Source: an uncultured Clostridia bacterium (GTDB lineage: Bacteria > Bacillota > Clostridia > Christensenellales > Aristaeellaceae). Taken from it: 26,330 bases of DNA. Positions within the stretch are counted from its first letter, which is position 1. Each line of letters begins with the position of its first letter. The notes beneath the pieces were generated by a model, which was not told where the DNA came from, made no database searches, and was given only the letters and a program-made list of their open reading frames with translations. Below, piece by piece: positions 1-7,799 of this stretch. Location: positions 1 through 26,330 of the forward strand of contig CAKUCW010000036.1 of assembly GCA_934643825.1 (NCBI GenBank), written 5' to 3'. The position numbers and the translations under genes are program-made.

Positions 1-100
1 TTTTGCGCACGCGGGCGGTTTCGGGCAATTTCCCGTATCATTGGCAAATCGGGCTGAGCCCGCCTTCACTTCCGCACGACGGATGAAAACAACGATTTAA
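1..100 (+). other. possible 3' end of an upstream gene (frame uncertain)
   Basis: All three forward frames are open from the window edge for some distance: one stops at TGA 55-57, one at TGA 84-86 and one at TAA 98-100. The last ends 15 bases before fabD, the spacing expected of a preceding operon gene, but the fragment of about 32 residues has no motif I recognise. In related genomes fabD usually follows other fab genes. The real frame cannot be decided from here. Confidence 0.25.
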
Positions 101-115
101 GGAGCAGACAGACCT

Positions 116-1039
116 ATGAAGATTGCTTTTCTCTACGCCGGGCAGGGCAGTCAGCGGGTCGGCATGGGGCGCGACCTGTATGACGCTTCTCCCGCCTTCC
201 GCGCCGCTTTCGACGCGGGAGATCTCGATTTTGACCTGCACGCGCTCTGTTTCGACGGCGCACAGGAAACGCTGAACCAGACGCAGTACACCCAGCCCTG
301 CATGGTCGCCTTTGCCTGCGGCGTGACGGCAGCGCTGTTTGACGCAGGCATCCGCCCGGATTATGTCGCGGGGCTGAGTCTGGGTGAATACAGCGCACTG
401 GAGGCTTCCGGCGTGCTGACCGCCAAATCCGCGATTGAACTGGCTGCGTACCGCGGCGCGGCGATGGCGAAAGCCAGCGAGGGCATACAGAGCGCCATGA
501 CCGCCGTGCTGGGGCTTGACCGTGAAGCGCTGATGCGCTGCTGTGAGGAAGCAGGCGAACTGGGCGTCGTGCAGATTTGCAACTACAACTGCCCCGGTCA
601 GATCGTCATCGGCGGCGAAGCTGCTGCCGTCGCCCGTGCGGGCGAGCTTGCCAAAGAAGCGGGCGCCCGCCGTCTGCTTCCCCTGCGCGTCAGCGGTCCT
701 TTCCATACGCCGTTGATGCGTCCCGCCGCCGAAGCGCTGCACGAGCGTTTCCAAAGCGAGGTCTTTGGCGGTATGCAGATTCCCGTTCTCTTCAACTGCC
801 TCGGCAGAGAAAAGAGCGACGAAACCATTCCGTCGCTTTTGGAGCGTCAGGTCTTCTCTCCCGTGCGCATGGAGGATACGATCCGCGAACTGGCGCGGCT
901 CGGCACAGATGTGTTTGTCGAAATCGGTCCCGGCACGGCATTGACCGGATTCGTCCGGAAAACGCTCGGCGCGGCGGCGAATTGCTATGCCGTCGAAAAT
1001 GTCGTGGGACTGGAAAAAGCCGTGGAAGCTCTGCGCTGA
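116..1039 (+). CDS. fabD: malonyl-CoA:ACP transacylase
   Basis: Transfers the malonyl group from malonyl-CoA to acyl carrier protein, feeding type II fatty acid elongation in the cytosol. The 307-residue protein has the usual family length. It starts with the conserved FLYAGQGSQ stretch and carries the GLSLGEYSAL nucleophile elbow with catalytic Ser88, Arg113 in the YRGAAM motif, and catalytic His197 in SGPFHTPLM. The C-terminal VEIGPG stretch is also typical. The ATG at 116 follows AAGGAG at a good distance. It is the last gene of its strand here and converges on yhbY, and the rest of any fab cluster would lie left of the window. Confidence 0.96.
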   Translation: MKIAFLYAGQGSQRVGMGRDLYDASPAFRAAFDAGDLDFDLHALCFDGAQETLNQTQYTQPCMVAFACGVTAALFDAGIRPDYVAGLSLGEYSALEASGVLTAKSAIELAAYRGAAMAKASEGIQSAMTAVLGLDREALMRCCEEAGELGVVQICNYNCPGQIVIGGEAAAVARAGELAKEAGARRLLPLRVSGPFHTPLMRPAAEALHERFQSEVFGGMQIPVLFNCLGREKSDETIPSLLERQVFSPVRMEDTIRELARLGTDVFVEIGPGTALTGFVRKTLGAAANCYAVENVVGLEKAVEALR

Positions 1040-1086
1040 TTTGCGCCGCAAGCGCGAAGCAGTGCTTTAAAAAACAATCCAAAACG

Positions 1087-1308
1087 AAAAAACGACCCGT
1101 GCTATCAAGCTTAAACTGAGCATTTCAAGAAACAAATATCTAAGCATTTGCGGATATGGGGCTTTGCCCCATCGCCCCACCAAAGGGCTTTCCGAGCGTT
1201 TACGGCGCCCGTTTGGCGCATCGCCCTTTGGAAACCTTCGGGCGCAAATACTTAGTTTTACTCTCGAAATATCGGTGTTGTTAGCTTGACAACCTCGGGT
1301 CGTTTTTT
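1087..1308. terminator. bidirectional terminator of fabD and yhbY, split by an inserted element
   Basis: AAAAAACGACCCG at 1087-1099 and its exact reverse complement CGGGTCGTTTTTT at 1296-1308 form a 13-bp stem with a T6 tract on both strands. That is what a terminator shared by two convergent genes should look like. The loop, however, is about 195 bases long because the fold-back element at 1102-1292 sits inside it. The element is itself palindromic, so the stem continues inward and termination may be preserved. Confidence 0.75.
1102..1292. repeat. fold-back (MITE-like) element, copy 1
   Basis: A 191-bp element nearly identical to 16601-16790. The ends are imperfect inverted repeats of about 30 bp: CTATCAAG...CATTTCAAGAA on the left against TTGTCAAG...ATATTTCGAG read from the right. 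Inside are two more hairpins: ATGGGGCTTTGCCCCAT at 1156-1172, and CCAAAGGGC (1180-1188) pairing with GCCCTTTGG (1223-1231). It has no coding capacity and no clear target-site duplication. I infer a non-autonomous mobile element or a large structured repeat. It lies between convergent fabD and yhbY. Confidence 0.8.
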
Positions 1309-1325
1309 ATGATGCGTTTTCAGCC

Positions 1326-1613
1326 TTACGGCAGAATGATCTTCGGGTCTTTCTCACGCGCCCGATAGATCACGAAGCGGTTGCCGATGCACTGCACCGG
1401 CTCAGCACCCGCGCCCTCGCAGAGCGCGTTGATCGCTTCACGGGCGGTCATCGGGCTGTTCTGAAGCACGGTGCCCTTGATCAGCTCACGCGCTTCAAGC
1501 GCGTCGGAAACCTGCTTCACCATATTTTCATTGACTCCGTCCTTGCCCACATGGACAATGGGATCCATCGTATTCGCCAAGCTGCGCAGATACGCACGCT
1601 GTTTACTGGTCAT
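1326..1613 (-). CDS. yhbY: YhbY-type CRM-domain RNA-binding protein (ribosome assembly factor)
   Basis: Small single-domain protein of the CRM family. Its members associate with pre-50S particles, and the gene commonly travels with obg. The 95 residues open with KQRAYLRSLANTMDPIVHVG and contain the ARELIKG stretch, the family signature around the conserved Gly-rich RNA-binding loop. AAAGGA lies upstream of the ATG. It is the downstream gene of an obg-yhbY operon, 81 bp after obg. That gap contains a mini palindrome (GGTGCAAAGCCCC) of the kind seen in other gaps here. Confidence 0.9.
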   Translation of the reverse strand: MTSKQRAYLRSLANTMDPIVHVGKDGVNENMVKQVSDALEARELIKGTVLQNSPMTAREAINALCEGAGAEPVQCIGNRFVIYRAREKDPKIILP

Positions 1614-1694
1614 AAGCTATCCTTTCTCCTATCAAAGCAAGAGTATGCCGGCATCGTCGGGGGATTGGTGCAAAGCCCCAAACGCAGCCCCTTA

Positions 1695-2954
<1,260 letters not shown>

Positions 2955-2978
2955 AATTTCCTTTTTAATCCTCTTGGA

Positions 2979-2993
2979 GAATATCGGTCTTGC
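2979..2993. repeat. possible relic of a fold-back element end in the obg leader
   Basis: The plus strand reads AATATCGGTCTTGCTTGA. The right end of the fold-back element at 16766-16787 reads AAATATCGGTCTTG followed after a short gap by GCTTGA. The shared core of about 12-13 bases could be a remnant of an excised element, or chance. Confidence 0.3.
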
Positions 2994-3015
2994 TTGAATG
3001 CTGACTATCCGAATG

Positions 3016-3044
3016 ATTATAACCTTAATCTTCTTTCCCGTCAA
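3016..3044 (-). promoter_or_regulatory. sigma-A promoter of obg
   Basis: On the minus strand TTGACG (3039-3044) is separated by exactly 17 bp from TATAAT (3016-3021). Transcription would start near 3009, giving a leader of about 55 nt before the obg ATG at 2954. Confidence 0.85.
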
Positions 3045-3279
3045 GGGTTTTGGCTGTCCTTTACAGTGATTTCTTCGATCTGAATACACGCGCTGATTCC
3101 GCCGCCAGGTGCGAAGAAAAGCGCATTCATCGTCCTTTAGGGCTCATTTTAAAACGGCGCAAATATCGGCGGCATGCGCGAAGCCGGAGCGTTTGGCGGG
3201 CTTTAGCGGGCATGCAGGCGGGTTTTCTCCGATTTTTTGATTTTTTCTGCGTTTTTGCGGGAAAATATGAAGAAAGCCC
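3045..3279. other. obg/rpsF divergent intergenic region, no gene seen
   Basis: About 235 bases between the two divergent promoters. It contains T-rich runs and short GC-rich inverted stretches near 3160-3230. No supported reading frame with a ribosome binding site and no RNA gene was recognised. Confidence 0.5.
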
Positions 3280-3308
3280 TTGCTTTTTTTCATACTCTGT
3301 GCTATCAT
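3280..3308 (+). promoter_or_regulatory. promoter of the rpsF-ssb-rpsR operon
   Basis: TTGCTT at 3280-3285, a 17-bp spacer, then TATCAT at 3303-3308 preceded by TGC, an extended -10. The predicted start near 3314-3315 places the downstream hairpin at the very 5' end of the message. Confidence 0.75.
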
Positions 3309-3314
3309 ACACAA

Positions 3315-3354
3315 CTGGCACATCCTTGTTCTGCACGCAAAATTGCAGAGCCAG
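3315..3354 (+). promoter_or_regulatory. candidate ribosomal-protein leader hairpin upstream of rpsF
   Basis: CTGGC (3315-3319) pairs with GCCAG (3350-3354). CTGCA (3331-3335) pairs with TGCAG (3344-3348). Between the two helices an 11-base asymmetric bulge containing ATCCTTG faces a single A. Many bacteria carry an S6:S18-binding leader before rpsF with a similar asymmetric loop around a CCG. Here the trinucleotide would be CCT, so the assignment is an inference from position and shape. Confidence 0.4.
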
Positions 3355-3378
3355 AGTCCAAAAGGAGGTGAAAGGATC

Positions 3379-3747
3379 ATGAATAAGTACGAACTGATCT
3401 ACATCATTGATACCACCGTCGAGGAGGCTGCCCGCAAGGAGCTCATCGAGAAGTTCAATGGTATCATCGCTGCCAACGGCGGCGAGGTTGTCAAGGTTGA
3501 GGAGTGGGGCAAGCGCCGTCTTGCTTACGCCATCGACTACAAGACCGAAGGTTATTACGTGTATGTCGCTTTCAACGGCGCTTCCGAGCTGCCCAAGGAG
3601 CTCTCCCGTAATCTCGGCATCAGCGAGAGCGTTATCCGTTCTCAGATCGTCAAGCTGCTCGAAAAGAAGAGCAGCGTCAAGCCGCGTGCGGCTCGCGTCG
3701 CTCCTGTGAGCGAAGAGACCGAGACCGCCGCTTCTGAGCAGGCGTAA
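3379..3747 (+). CDS. rpsF: 30S ribosomal protein bS6
   Basis: Binds 16S rRNA together with bS18 in the platform of the small subunit. The 122-residue protein begins MNKYELIYIIDTTVEE and contains the conserved VEEWGKRRLAYAIDY and EGYYVYVAF stretches. A charged, Ala/Thr/Glu-rich tail follows. I chose the ATG at 3379 because a very strong AAAGGAGGTG lies 8 bases upstream; an earlier in-frame ATG at 3280 overlaps the promoter. It is first in rpsF-ssb-rpsR, the conserved bacterial order. Codon choice is noticeably more restricted (AAG, GGC, CGT) than in flanking genes, as expected of high expression. Confidence 0.97.
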   Translation: MNKYELIYIIDTTVEEAARKELIEKFNGIIAANGGEVVKVEEWGKRRLAYAIDYKTEGYYVYVAFNGASELPKELSRNLGISESVIRSQIVKLLEKKSSVKPRAARVAPVSEETETAASEQA

Positions 3748-3788
3748 TTACAAATCGCCAGTCGGAATTCTAAGAGGAAACAGAGTAT

Positions 3789-4247
3789 ATGAATAAGGTT
3801 TTTCTGATCGGCAACTTGACCCGTGACCCTGAAATGAGATCCACGCAGTCCGGCGTTCCGGTTTGCAACTTTTCGATTGCGGTGAACCGCCGTTTTCGCA
3901 ATGCGCAGACCGGTCAGCAGGAAACGGATTTCCTGAACATCGTCGCCTGGCGTCAGCTCGCCGAGCTCTGCGGTCGCTACCTGACCAAGGGAAGAAAGGT
4001 TGCCGTTGTCGGCTCCATTCAGACCCGCACCTACGAGGCACAGGATGGTTCCAAGCGCAGCGCGTTTGACATCGTCGCCGACGAGGTCGAGTTCCTTTCC
4101 GCGAATCAGAACGGCGGCGCTCCTTCCGGCGATTATCACGCAGCACCGGCTGCCGCCCCTGCCCCGCGCACGCAAGCTCCGGCTTACGCGCCCGCGGATG
4201 CTGGTTTCACCAGCGTGCAGGTGGATGACGATGAACTGCCCTTTTAA
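3789..4247 (+). CDS. ssb: single-stranded DNA-binding protein
   Basis: Coats single-stranded DNA in replication, recombination and repair. The 152-residue protein has an N-terminal OB-fold (residues 1-105) beginning MNKVFLIGNLTRDPE. It also has the TDFLNIVAWRQLAELC and GRKVAVVGSIQTR motifs, an Ala/Pro-rich linker, and the acidic tip DDDELPF that recruits partner proteins. It sits between rpsF and rpsR, 41 bp after the former and 54 bp before the latter, so all three are one transcript. AGAGGAAA serves as the ribosome binding site. Confidence 0.96.
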   Translation: MNKVFLIGNLTRDPEMRSTQSGVPVCNFSIAVNRRFRNAQTGQQETDFLNIVAWRQLAELCGRYLTKGRKVAVVGSIQTRTYEAQDGSKRSAFDIVADEVEFLSANQNGGAPSGDYHAAPAAAPAPRTQAPAYAPADAGFTSVQVDDDELPF

Positions 4248-4301
4248 AAACCGAGATGAATTTGTTCCGCCAGCCATGCTGGTGAAGAAAGGAGAACTTC
4301 C

Positions 4302-4562
4302 ATGTCCGAAGATCGTGGAGCACGCCGTCCGCGCGGCCGTAAGCCGCGCCGTAAGGTTTGTGCGTTCTGTGTCGATAAGATCGAGTACATCGACTACAAG
4401 GAGTTCCGTGATGTGAACTCCCGTATGCGCCGCAACATCAACGAGCGCGGCAAGATCATGCCCCGTCGTATGAGCGGCAACTGCGCCAAGCATCAGCGTC
4501 AGCTGTCTGAGGCCATCAAGCGCGCCCGTGCCATCGCGCTGCTGCCCTACACCGCTGAGTAA
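4302..4562 (+). CDS. rpsR: 30S ribosomal protein bS18
   Basis: Partner of bS6 on the 30S platform. The 86-residue protein has the core KIEYIDYKEFRDV and the RRMSGNCAKHQRQLSEAIKRARAIALLPY block. Its CAFC and later CAKH form a potential C-x2-C...C-x2-H zinc site, so this is the zinc-binding form of bS18. A basic N-terminal extension (RRPRGRKPRRK) precedes it. AAAGGAG lies upstream of the ATG. It is the last gene of the operon and is followed by a strong terminator. Confidence 0.96.
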   Translation: MSEDRGARRPRGRKPRRKVCAFCVDKIEYIDYKEFRDVNSRMRRNINERGKIMPRRMSGNCAKHQRQLSEAIKRARAIALLPYTAE

Positions 4563-4576
4563 GAGCAAAGCGAATC

Positions 4577-4609
4577 AAGCGTCTTCCCGAAAGGGAGGGC
4601 GCTTTTTTT
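4577..4609 (+). terminator. intrinsic terminator of rpsF-ssb-rpsR
   Basis: A 12-bp stem including G-U pairs (4577-4588 with 4593-4604), closed by a GAAA tetraloop and followed by a run of T through 4609. It begins 14 bases after the rpsR stop. Confidence 0.9.
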
Positions 4610-4633
4610 ATTTCTTTTTACGCGGTTTTAAAG

Positions 4634-5105
4634 CGTTGGTTTCAGCGAAACAGGCTTATGCGTCTGTCGGGTGACGCTTCGCTCCCTGACTGATGATTGG
4701 GGTGCTTCACACATATGGGGGGTACGTTAGGGCTGCCGATCCGGGAAACTCGCATAGGGGCGCTGTCCTCTGCCTGCGGCAGACGCGCCCGCTTCGCGAA
4801 CGCGCAAGCGCTCCTTGCGATTTCCGATTTCCGTCACGCTGAATCCCGCACAGCGGGCGCGTGACTCCAATCCCTAGAACCTGCTTGGGGATTTCATCTC
4901 CAAACCCCATCTCTGCTTCGCGGCGGTTGATGTGGTTCTGCGGCTAAAACATACATTTCAGTGCGAACCCGTTTCAATTGCAGAATGCTTTGCATTCTGC
5001 TCTGAAACTACGTTTTTCATCAAAGGGGATACGTTAGGGCTGCCGCCCTAAAACCCGCCTGAGGGGGATTCCCCCTCAGACTCCCTTCTCCGCTTCGCGG
5101 CGGTT
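4634..5105. repeat. palindrome array L (left arm of an inverted pair around gpr-dac)
   Basis: About 470 bases with no gene. Read on the minus strand it has the same order of segments as 7270-7622. That order is a CCGCCGCGAAGCGGAG hairpin, the body TGAGGGGGAATCCCCCTCA, the head TTAGGGCGGCAGCCCTAA with TAACGTA, then GCAGAATGCAAAGCATTCTGC-type and GAAACGGGTT segments. A second CGCGAAGC unit, CCCATATGTG, and the GGGAGCGAAGCGTCACC unit follow. A segment near 4738-4870 is specific to this copy. No promoter, reading frame or transposase is apparent. Confidence 0.75.
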
Positions 5106-6278
5106 TTAAGTTGCTTTGAGCATAAAGTGGTCACGGATTCGGATCAGGGCATCAATCATTCCCGGAAGCTGCACGGTTTCCCCCGCGACAGCGGGCACAA
5201 TCGCAACAATCCGCTCTCCCTGCTTCACGCGGATTTCGCCCAGCACATCTCCCTCACAGACCGGCGCATGGACGCTTTCCGCCAGCGCAACCTCCAGCGA
5301 AACCTCCCCCTGTCCGCCCTTTTTAATGAGCAGACCGCAATCGCTGCCGCTCACGACGGACACGCTGTCCCGACCGCCCAGCCGCACCGGAACGGACATA
5401 TTCAGCGCTTCTCCCTCGCCGACCGCGTCAAACATCTGATAACCCGCGAACCCGTATTCCAGCATTGCCCGCGCTTCATCAAAGCGCGTCTGCCCCGCCG
5501 GTGTGCCGAGGACGACAGCGATCAGCCGCATGCCGTCCTTCTTCGCCGTCGCGCTGATACAATATTTGGCTTCATTCGTCGAGCCTGTCTTATAGCCATC
5601 GCACCCGGGATAAAACCGAATGAGCCGATTCGTATTTGTCAGCCCCGTCACGCGCCCTCCGCGGTGCAGAATCTCATCCATCCAAATCGTCGAATACTGA
5701 TAATACAGCGGATGCTCATCCAGATGTGCGCTGAGCTTCGCGACATCCCGCGCCGTCGTATAATGCCCCTGCGCGGGCAGTCCCGTGCAGTTGACGTAAT
5801 GCGTATTTTCAAGCCCCAGCTCCTGCGCACGCTCGTTCATCCTGCGGACAAACGCCTCTTCCGCGCCGCAGAGATATTCCGCAAGGGCGACAGCGGAATC
5901 ATTCGCGCTGGCGATAATCACGCTTTTGAGCAGCTCGCCGAGTTTATAGGTGCTGCCCGCATCCAAAAACGCCTGGCTGCCGCCCATGCTCGCCGCCCTC
6001 GGCGAAACCGTCACACGGTCGCTCACCGTCACGCGCCCATCGTCAATCGCTTCCAACGTCAGCAGGATGGTCATGACCTTGTTGACGCTGGCAACCGGAC
6101 GCCTCTCGTCGGCGTTTTTCTCAAAGATGACGCGCCCCGTCGAGGCTTCGCAGAGAATGGCGCTCGGGCTGGTCAAACTGAGCGGCGTTCCTGCCTCCAT
6201 CGCCGATTCCTCCGCCAGTCCGATGGACGCTGCCGTCACGCCAAGCACCGCTAAAATCACTGCCAAGAACTTCTTCAT
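5106..6278 (-). CDS. D-alanyl-D-alanine carboxypeptidase (PBP5/DacF-like, serine peptidase S11)
   Basis: Trims the terminal D-alanine of peptidoglycan stem peptides outside the membrane. A signal peptide spans about residues 1-22 (MKKFLAVILAVLGVTAASIGLA). The three penicilloyl-transferase motifs are in place: SVNK with nucleophile Ser64 and Lys67, SAN 124-126, and KTG 230-232. The C-terminal roughly 100 residues form the beta-rich PBP5_C region. Length 390 is typical. GGGGAGGG precedes the ATG. It lies 16 bp behind gpr on the same strand, so the two are probably co-transcribed. This suggests a DacF- or DacB-like role in spore cortex or forespore wall, though vegetative DacA-type activity cannot be excluded. 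Confidence 0.9.
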   Translation of the reverse strand: MKKFLAVILAVLGVTAASIGLAEESAMEAGTPLSLTSPSAILCEASTGRVIFEKNADERRPVASVNKVMTILLTLEAIDDGRVTVSDRVTVSPRAASMGGSQAFLDAGSTYKLGELLKSVIIASANDSAVALAEYLCGAEEAFVRRMNERAQELGLENTHYVNCTGLPAQGHYTTARDVAKLSAHLDEHPLYYQYSTIWMDEILHRGGRVTGLTNTNRLIRFYPGCDGYKTGSTNEAKYCISATAKKDGMRLIAVVLGTPAGQTRFDEARAMLEYGFAGYQMFDAVGEGEALNMSVPVRLGGRDSVSVVSGSDCGLLIKKGGQGEVSLEVALAESVHAPVCEGDVLGEIRVKQGERIVAIVPAVAGETVQLPGMIDALIRIRDHFMLKAT

Positions 6279-6294
6279 GCTTTCCCTCCCCGCT

Positions 6295-7194
6295 CTATTG
6301 CGCCATCATCTGCGCAATCTCCGCGCTCGTCAGATTCGGCTGAAGCGCCTGATTGATGCCGTCCGCCAAAACGCCCGACATGCGCTCCACCAGCGCATCT
6401 ACCTCTCGCGGCGTCACCACCATTTCCCCCAGCCTGAGGGAAACGACCTGCTCGACGCATGCCGCTATGCGCTCCTCCTCCACCTCGCCGCCGCCAAGCG
6501 CATAGAGCGCGTCCGACGCAATCGTCGAGGCATAGACGACCAGCGGCACCCCCACCGCAATGACCGGTACGCCGAGCGTCTGCTCGTTGAGCGCCTTCCG
6601 GTGATTGCCTACGCCTGAACCGGGCGTGATGCCCGTATCGGCAATCTGTATGGTCGAGGCGATGCGCGATGAGCTTCGCGCCGCAAGCGCGTCAATGGCA
6701 ATGACGGCGTCCGGCTGAACATGCGTAACCATGCCTTTCAGAATCTCCACCGTTTCCATGCCCGTCACGCCTAGAACCCCGGGCGCAGCCGCGCTGACGC
6801 TCGCCATGCTCTGCGCCATGTCCTCCGGCAGACACCCCGCCATGTGCCGCGTGACCAAAATGCGCTCTGCCGTGCGCGGTCCAAGCGAATCCGGCGTCAC
6901 ATTTCGGTTGCCTAAGCCGACGACGAGAATGCTTTTCCGCGCTTTGGGCAACATGCTTCTCAGTGTCATAGCCAGCTCATGTGCCAATGCCTGCCGCGTT
7001 TTAAGGGCAATGCTCATCGTCTGCGGGCAGGTTAGGGTCACATAGACGCCGCAGGGTCTGCCCATCGCCTGCGCGTCACGTTCGCTGTCAATCCGTACCG
7101 TCAGGCGCTCCATGCCGCATGCTAACCGTTCCGTATCTGATTTTGATGCGCTGCCGCATGCTTCGACCGCTAAGTCCGTCCATTTCGCTCTCAT
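6295..7194 (-). CDS. gpr: spore germination protease GPR (A25 family)
   Basis: Degrades the small acid-soluble proteins protecting spore DNA when the spore germinates. The 299 residues contain VVGLGNRNVTPDSLGP with Asp102 and IDALAARSSSR with Asp168. Their 66-residue spacing equals that of the two essential aspartates known from the Bacillus enzyme. The GVTGMETVEI and GSGVGNHRK blocks are also characteristic. Compared with the roughly 370-residue Bacillus protein it lacks an internal segment late in the chain and has only five residues before TDLAVEA, so almost no room for the usual N-terminal propeptide. AAAGGGGAG precedes the ATG. It is upstream partner of the carboxypeptidase gene. Confidence 0.93.
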   Translation of the reverse strand: MRAKWTDLAVEACGSASKSDTERLACGMERLTVRIDSERDAQAMGRPCGVYVTLTCPQTMSIALKTRQALAHELAMTLRSMLPKARKSILVVGLGNRNVTPDSLGPRTAERILVTRHMAGCLPEDMAQSMASVSAAAPGVLGVTGMETVEILKGMVTHVQPDAVIAIDALAARSSSRIASTIQIADTGITPGSGVGNHRKALNEQTLGVPVIAVGVPLVVYASTIASDALYALGGGEVEEERIAACVEQVVSLRLGEMVVTPREVDALVERMSGVLADGINQALQPNLTSAEIAQMMAQ

Positions 7195-7221
7195 GATAAC
7201 TCCCCTTTAACTTCTAAACGG

Positions 7222-7251
7222 TATTCTGTGCGGTTTTTCCCGAAATATGTA
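7222..7251 (-). promoter_or_regulatory. candidate forespore-type (sigma-G-like) promoter of gpr
   Basis: Minus strand TACATA (7246-7251), 17 bp, CAGAATA (7222-7228), placed 28 bases before the gpr ATG. These match most positions of the forespore sigma-G consensus, and no good sigma-A pair is visible. The call rests partly on knowing that gpr is forespore-expressed in Bacillus. Confidence 0.35.
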
Positions 7252-7255
7252 CCCA

Positions 7256-7740
7256 TCCTTGCCCCAAAAACCTCATTTAAACCGCCGCGAAGCGAAGAAG
7301 GGAGTCTGAGGGGGAATCCCCCTCAGGCAGGTCTTAGGGCGGCAGCCCTAACGTAACCCCTTAACAAAAAACGTAGTTTCAGAGCAGAATGCAAAGCATT
7401 CTGCAATTGAAACGGGTTTGCGCTGAAACATAGGTTTTAAACGCAGAATCTCATCAACCCGCCGCGAAGCGAAGAAAGGGTGCAGGGAACAAGTTCCCTG
7501 CTGGGGCTTGGGGCAAAGCCCCAAACGTTCCCCATATGTGCGAAGCACACCGATCACCAGTCAGGGAGCGAAGCGTCACCTGACTGACGCATCGGTCTGT
7601 TTTCATCGAAACAATAGCTCAAAACCACCCCATTCCTTAACCCGCCGCGAAGCGAAGAAGGGGTTTGGGGATGAAATCCCCAAGCGGGTTTGGGCGGCAG
7701 CCCAATCGTAACCCCCCTAACGTAACCCCTAACACCCCCA
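7256..7740. repeat. palindrome array R (right arm of an inverted pair around gpr-dac)
   Basis: About 485 bases of back-to-back palindromes and no gene. Three units start with the CCGCCGCGAAGCG hairpin (near 7278, 7458 and 7651). Body hairpins are TGAGGGGGAATCCCCCTCA, GCAGGGAACAAGTTCCCTGC and TTGGGGATGAAATCCCCAA. Head hairpins are TTAGGGCGGCAGCCCTAA, TTGGGGCAAAGCCCCAA and TTGGGCGGCAGCCCAA. Also present are the hairpin around GCAGAATGCAAAGCATTCTGC-like sequence (7384) and the CAGGGAGCGAAGCGTCACCTG unit (7561). Segments 7270-7622 match array L in reverse complement. Confidence 0.75.
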
Positions 7741-7745
7741 AAACG

Positions 7746-7780
7746 AAAAAGCGAGCCGCTTTCACGCAGACTCGCTTTTT
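7746..7780 (-). terminator. bidirectional intrinsic terminator after rsmH
   Basis: AAAAAGCGAG (7746-7755) pairs perfectly with CTCGCTTTTT (7771-7780) over a 15-base loop. T tracts flank the stem on both strands. It ends the valS-folC-rsmH transcript 20 bases after the rsmH stop. Confidence 0.85.
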
Positions 7781-7799
7781 CATCTATCTGTTTTTCGTC

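Noticed and set aside
38..1051. A 337-codon minus-strand frame opposite fabD
   Set aside because: Antisense shadow of fabD with unordered composition and no start signals.
3127..3380. Minus-strand frames of 69-78 codons in the obg-rpsF gap
   Set aside because: They overlap the rpsF promoter and leader and have no ribosome binding site or plausible product.
4634..7622. A complete composite transposon around gpr-dac
   Set aside because: The inverted arms contain no transposase or terminal repeats of an insertion sequence, and no target duplication is visible; only the inverted arrangement itself is supported.
7348..7711. Short open frames inside palindrome array R and similar arrays
   Set aside because: They are by-products of the hairpin modules, change frame between copies, and lack ribosome binding sites.
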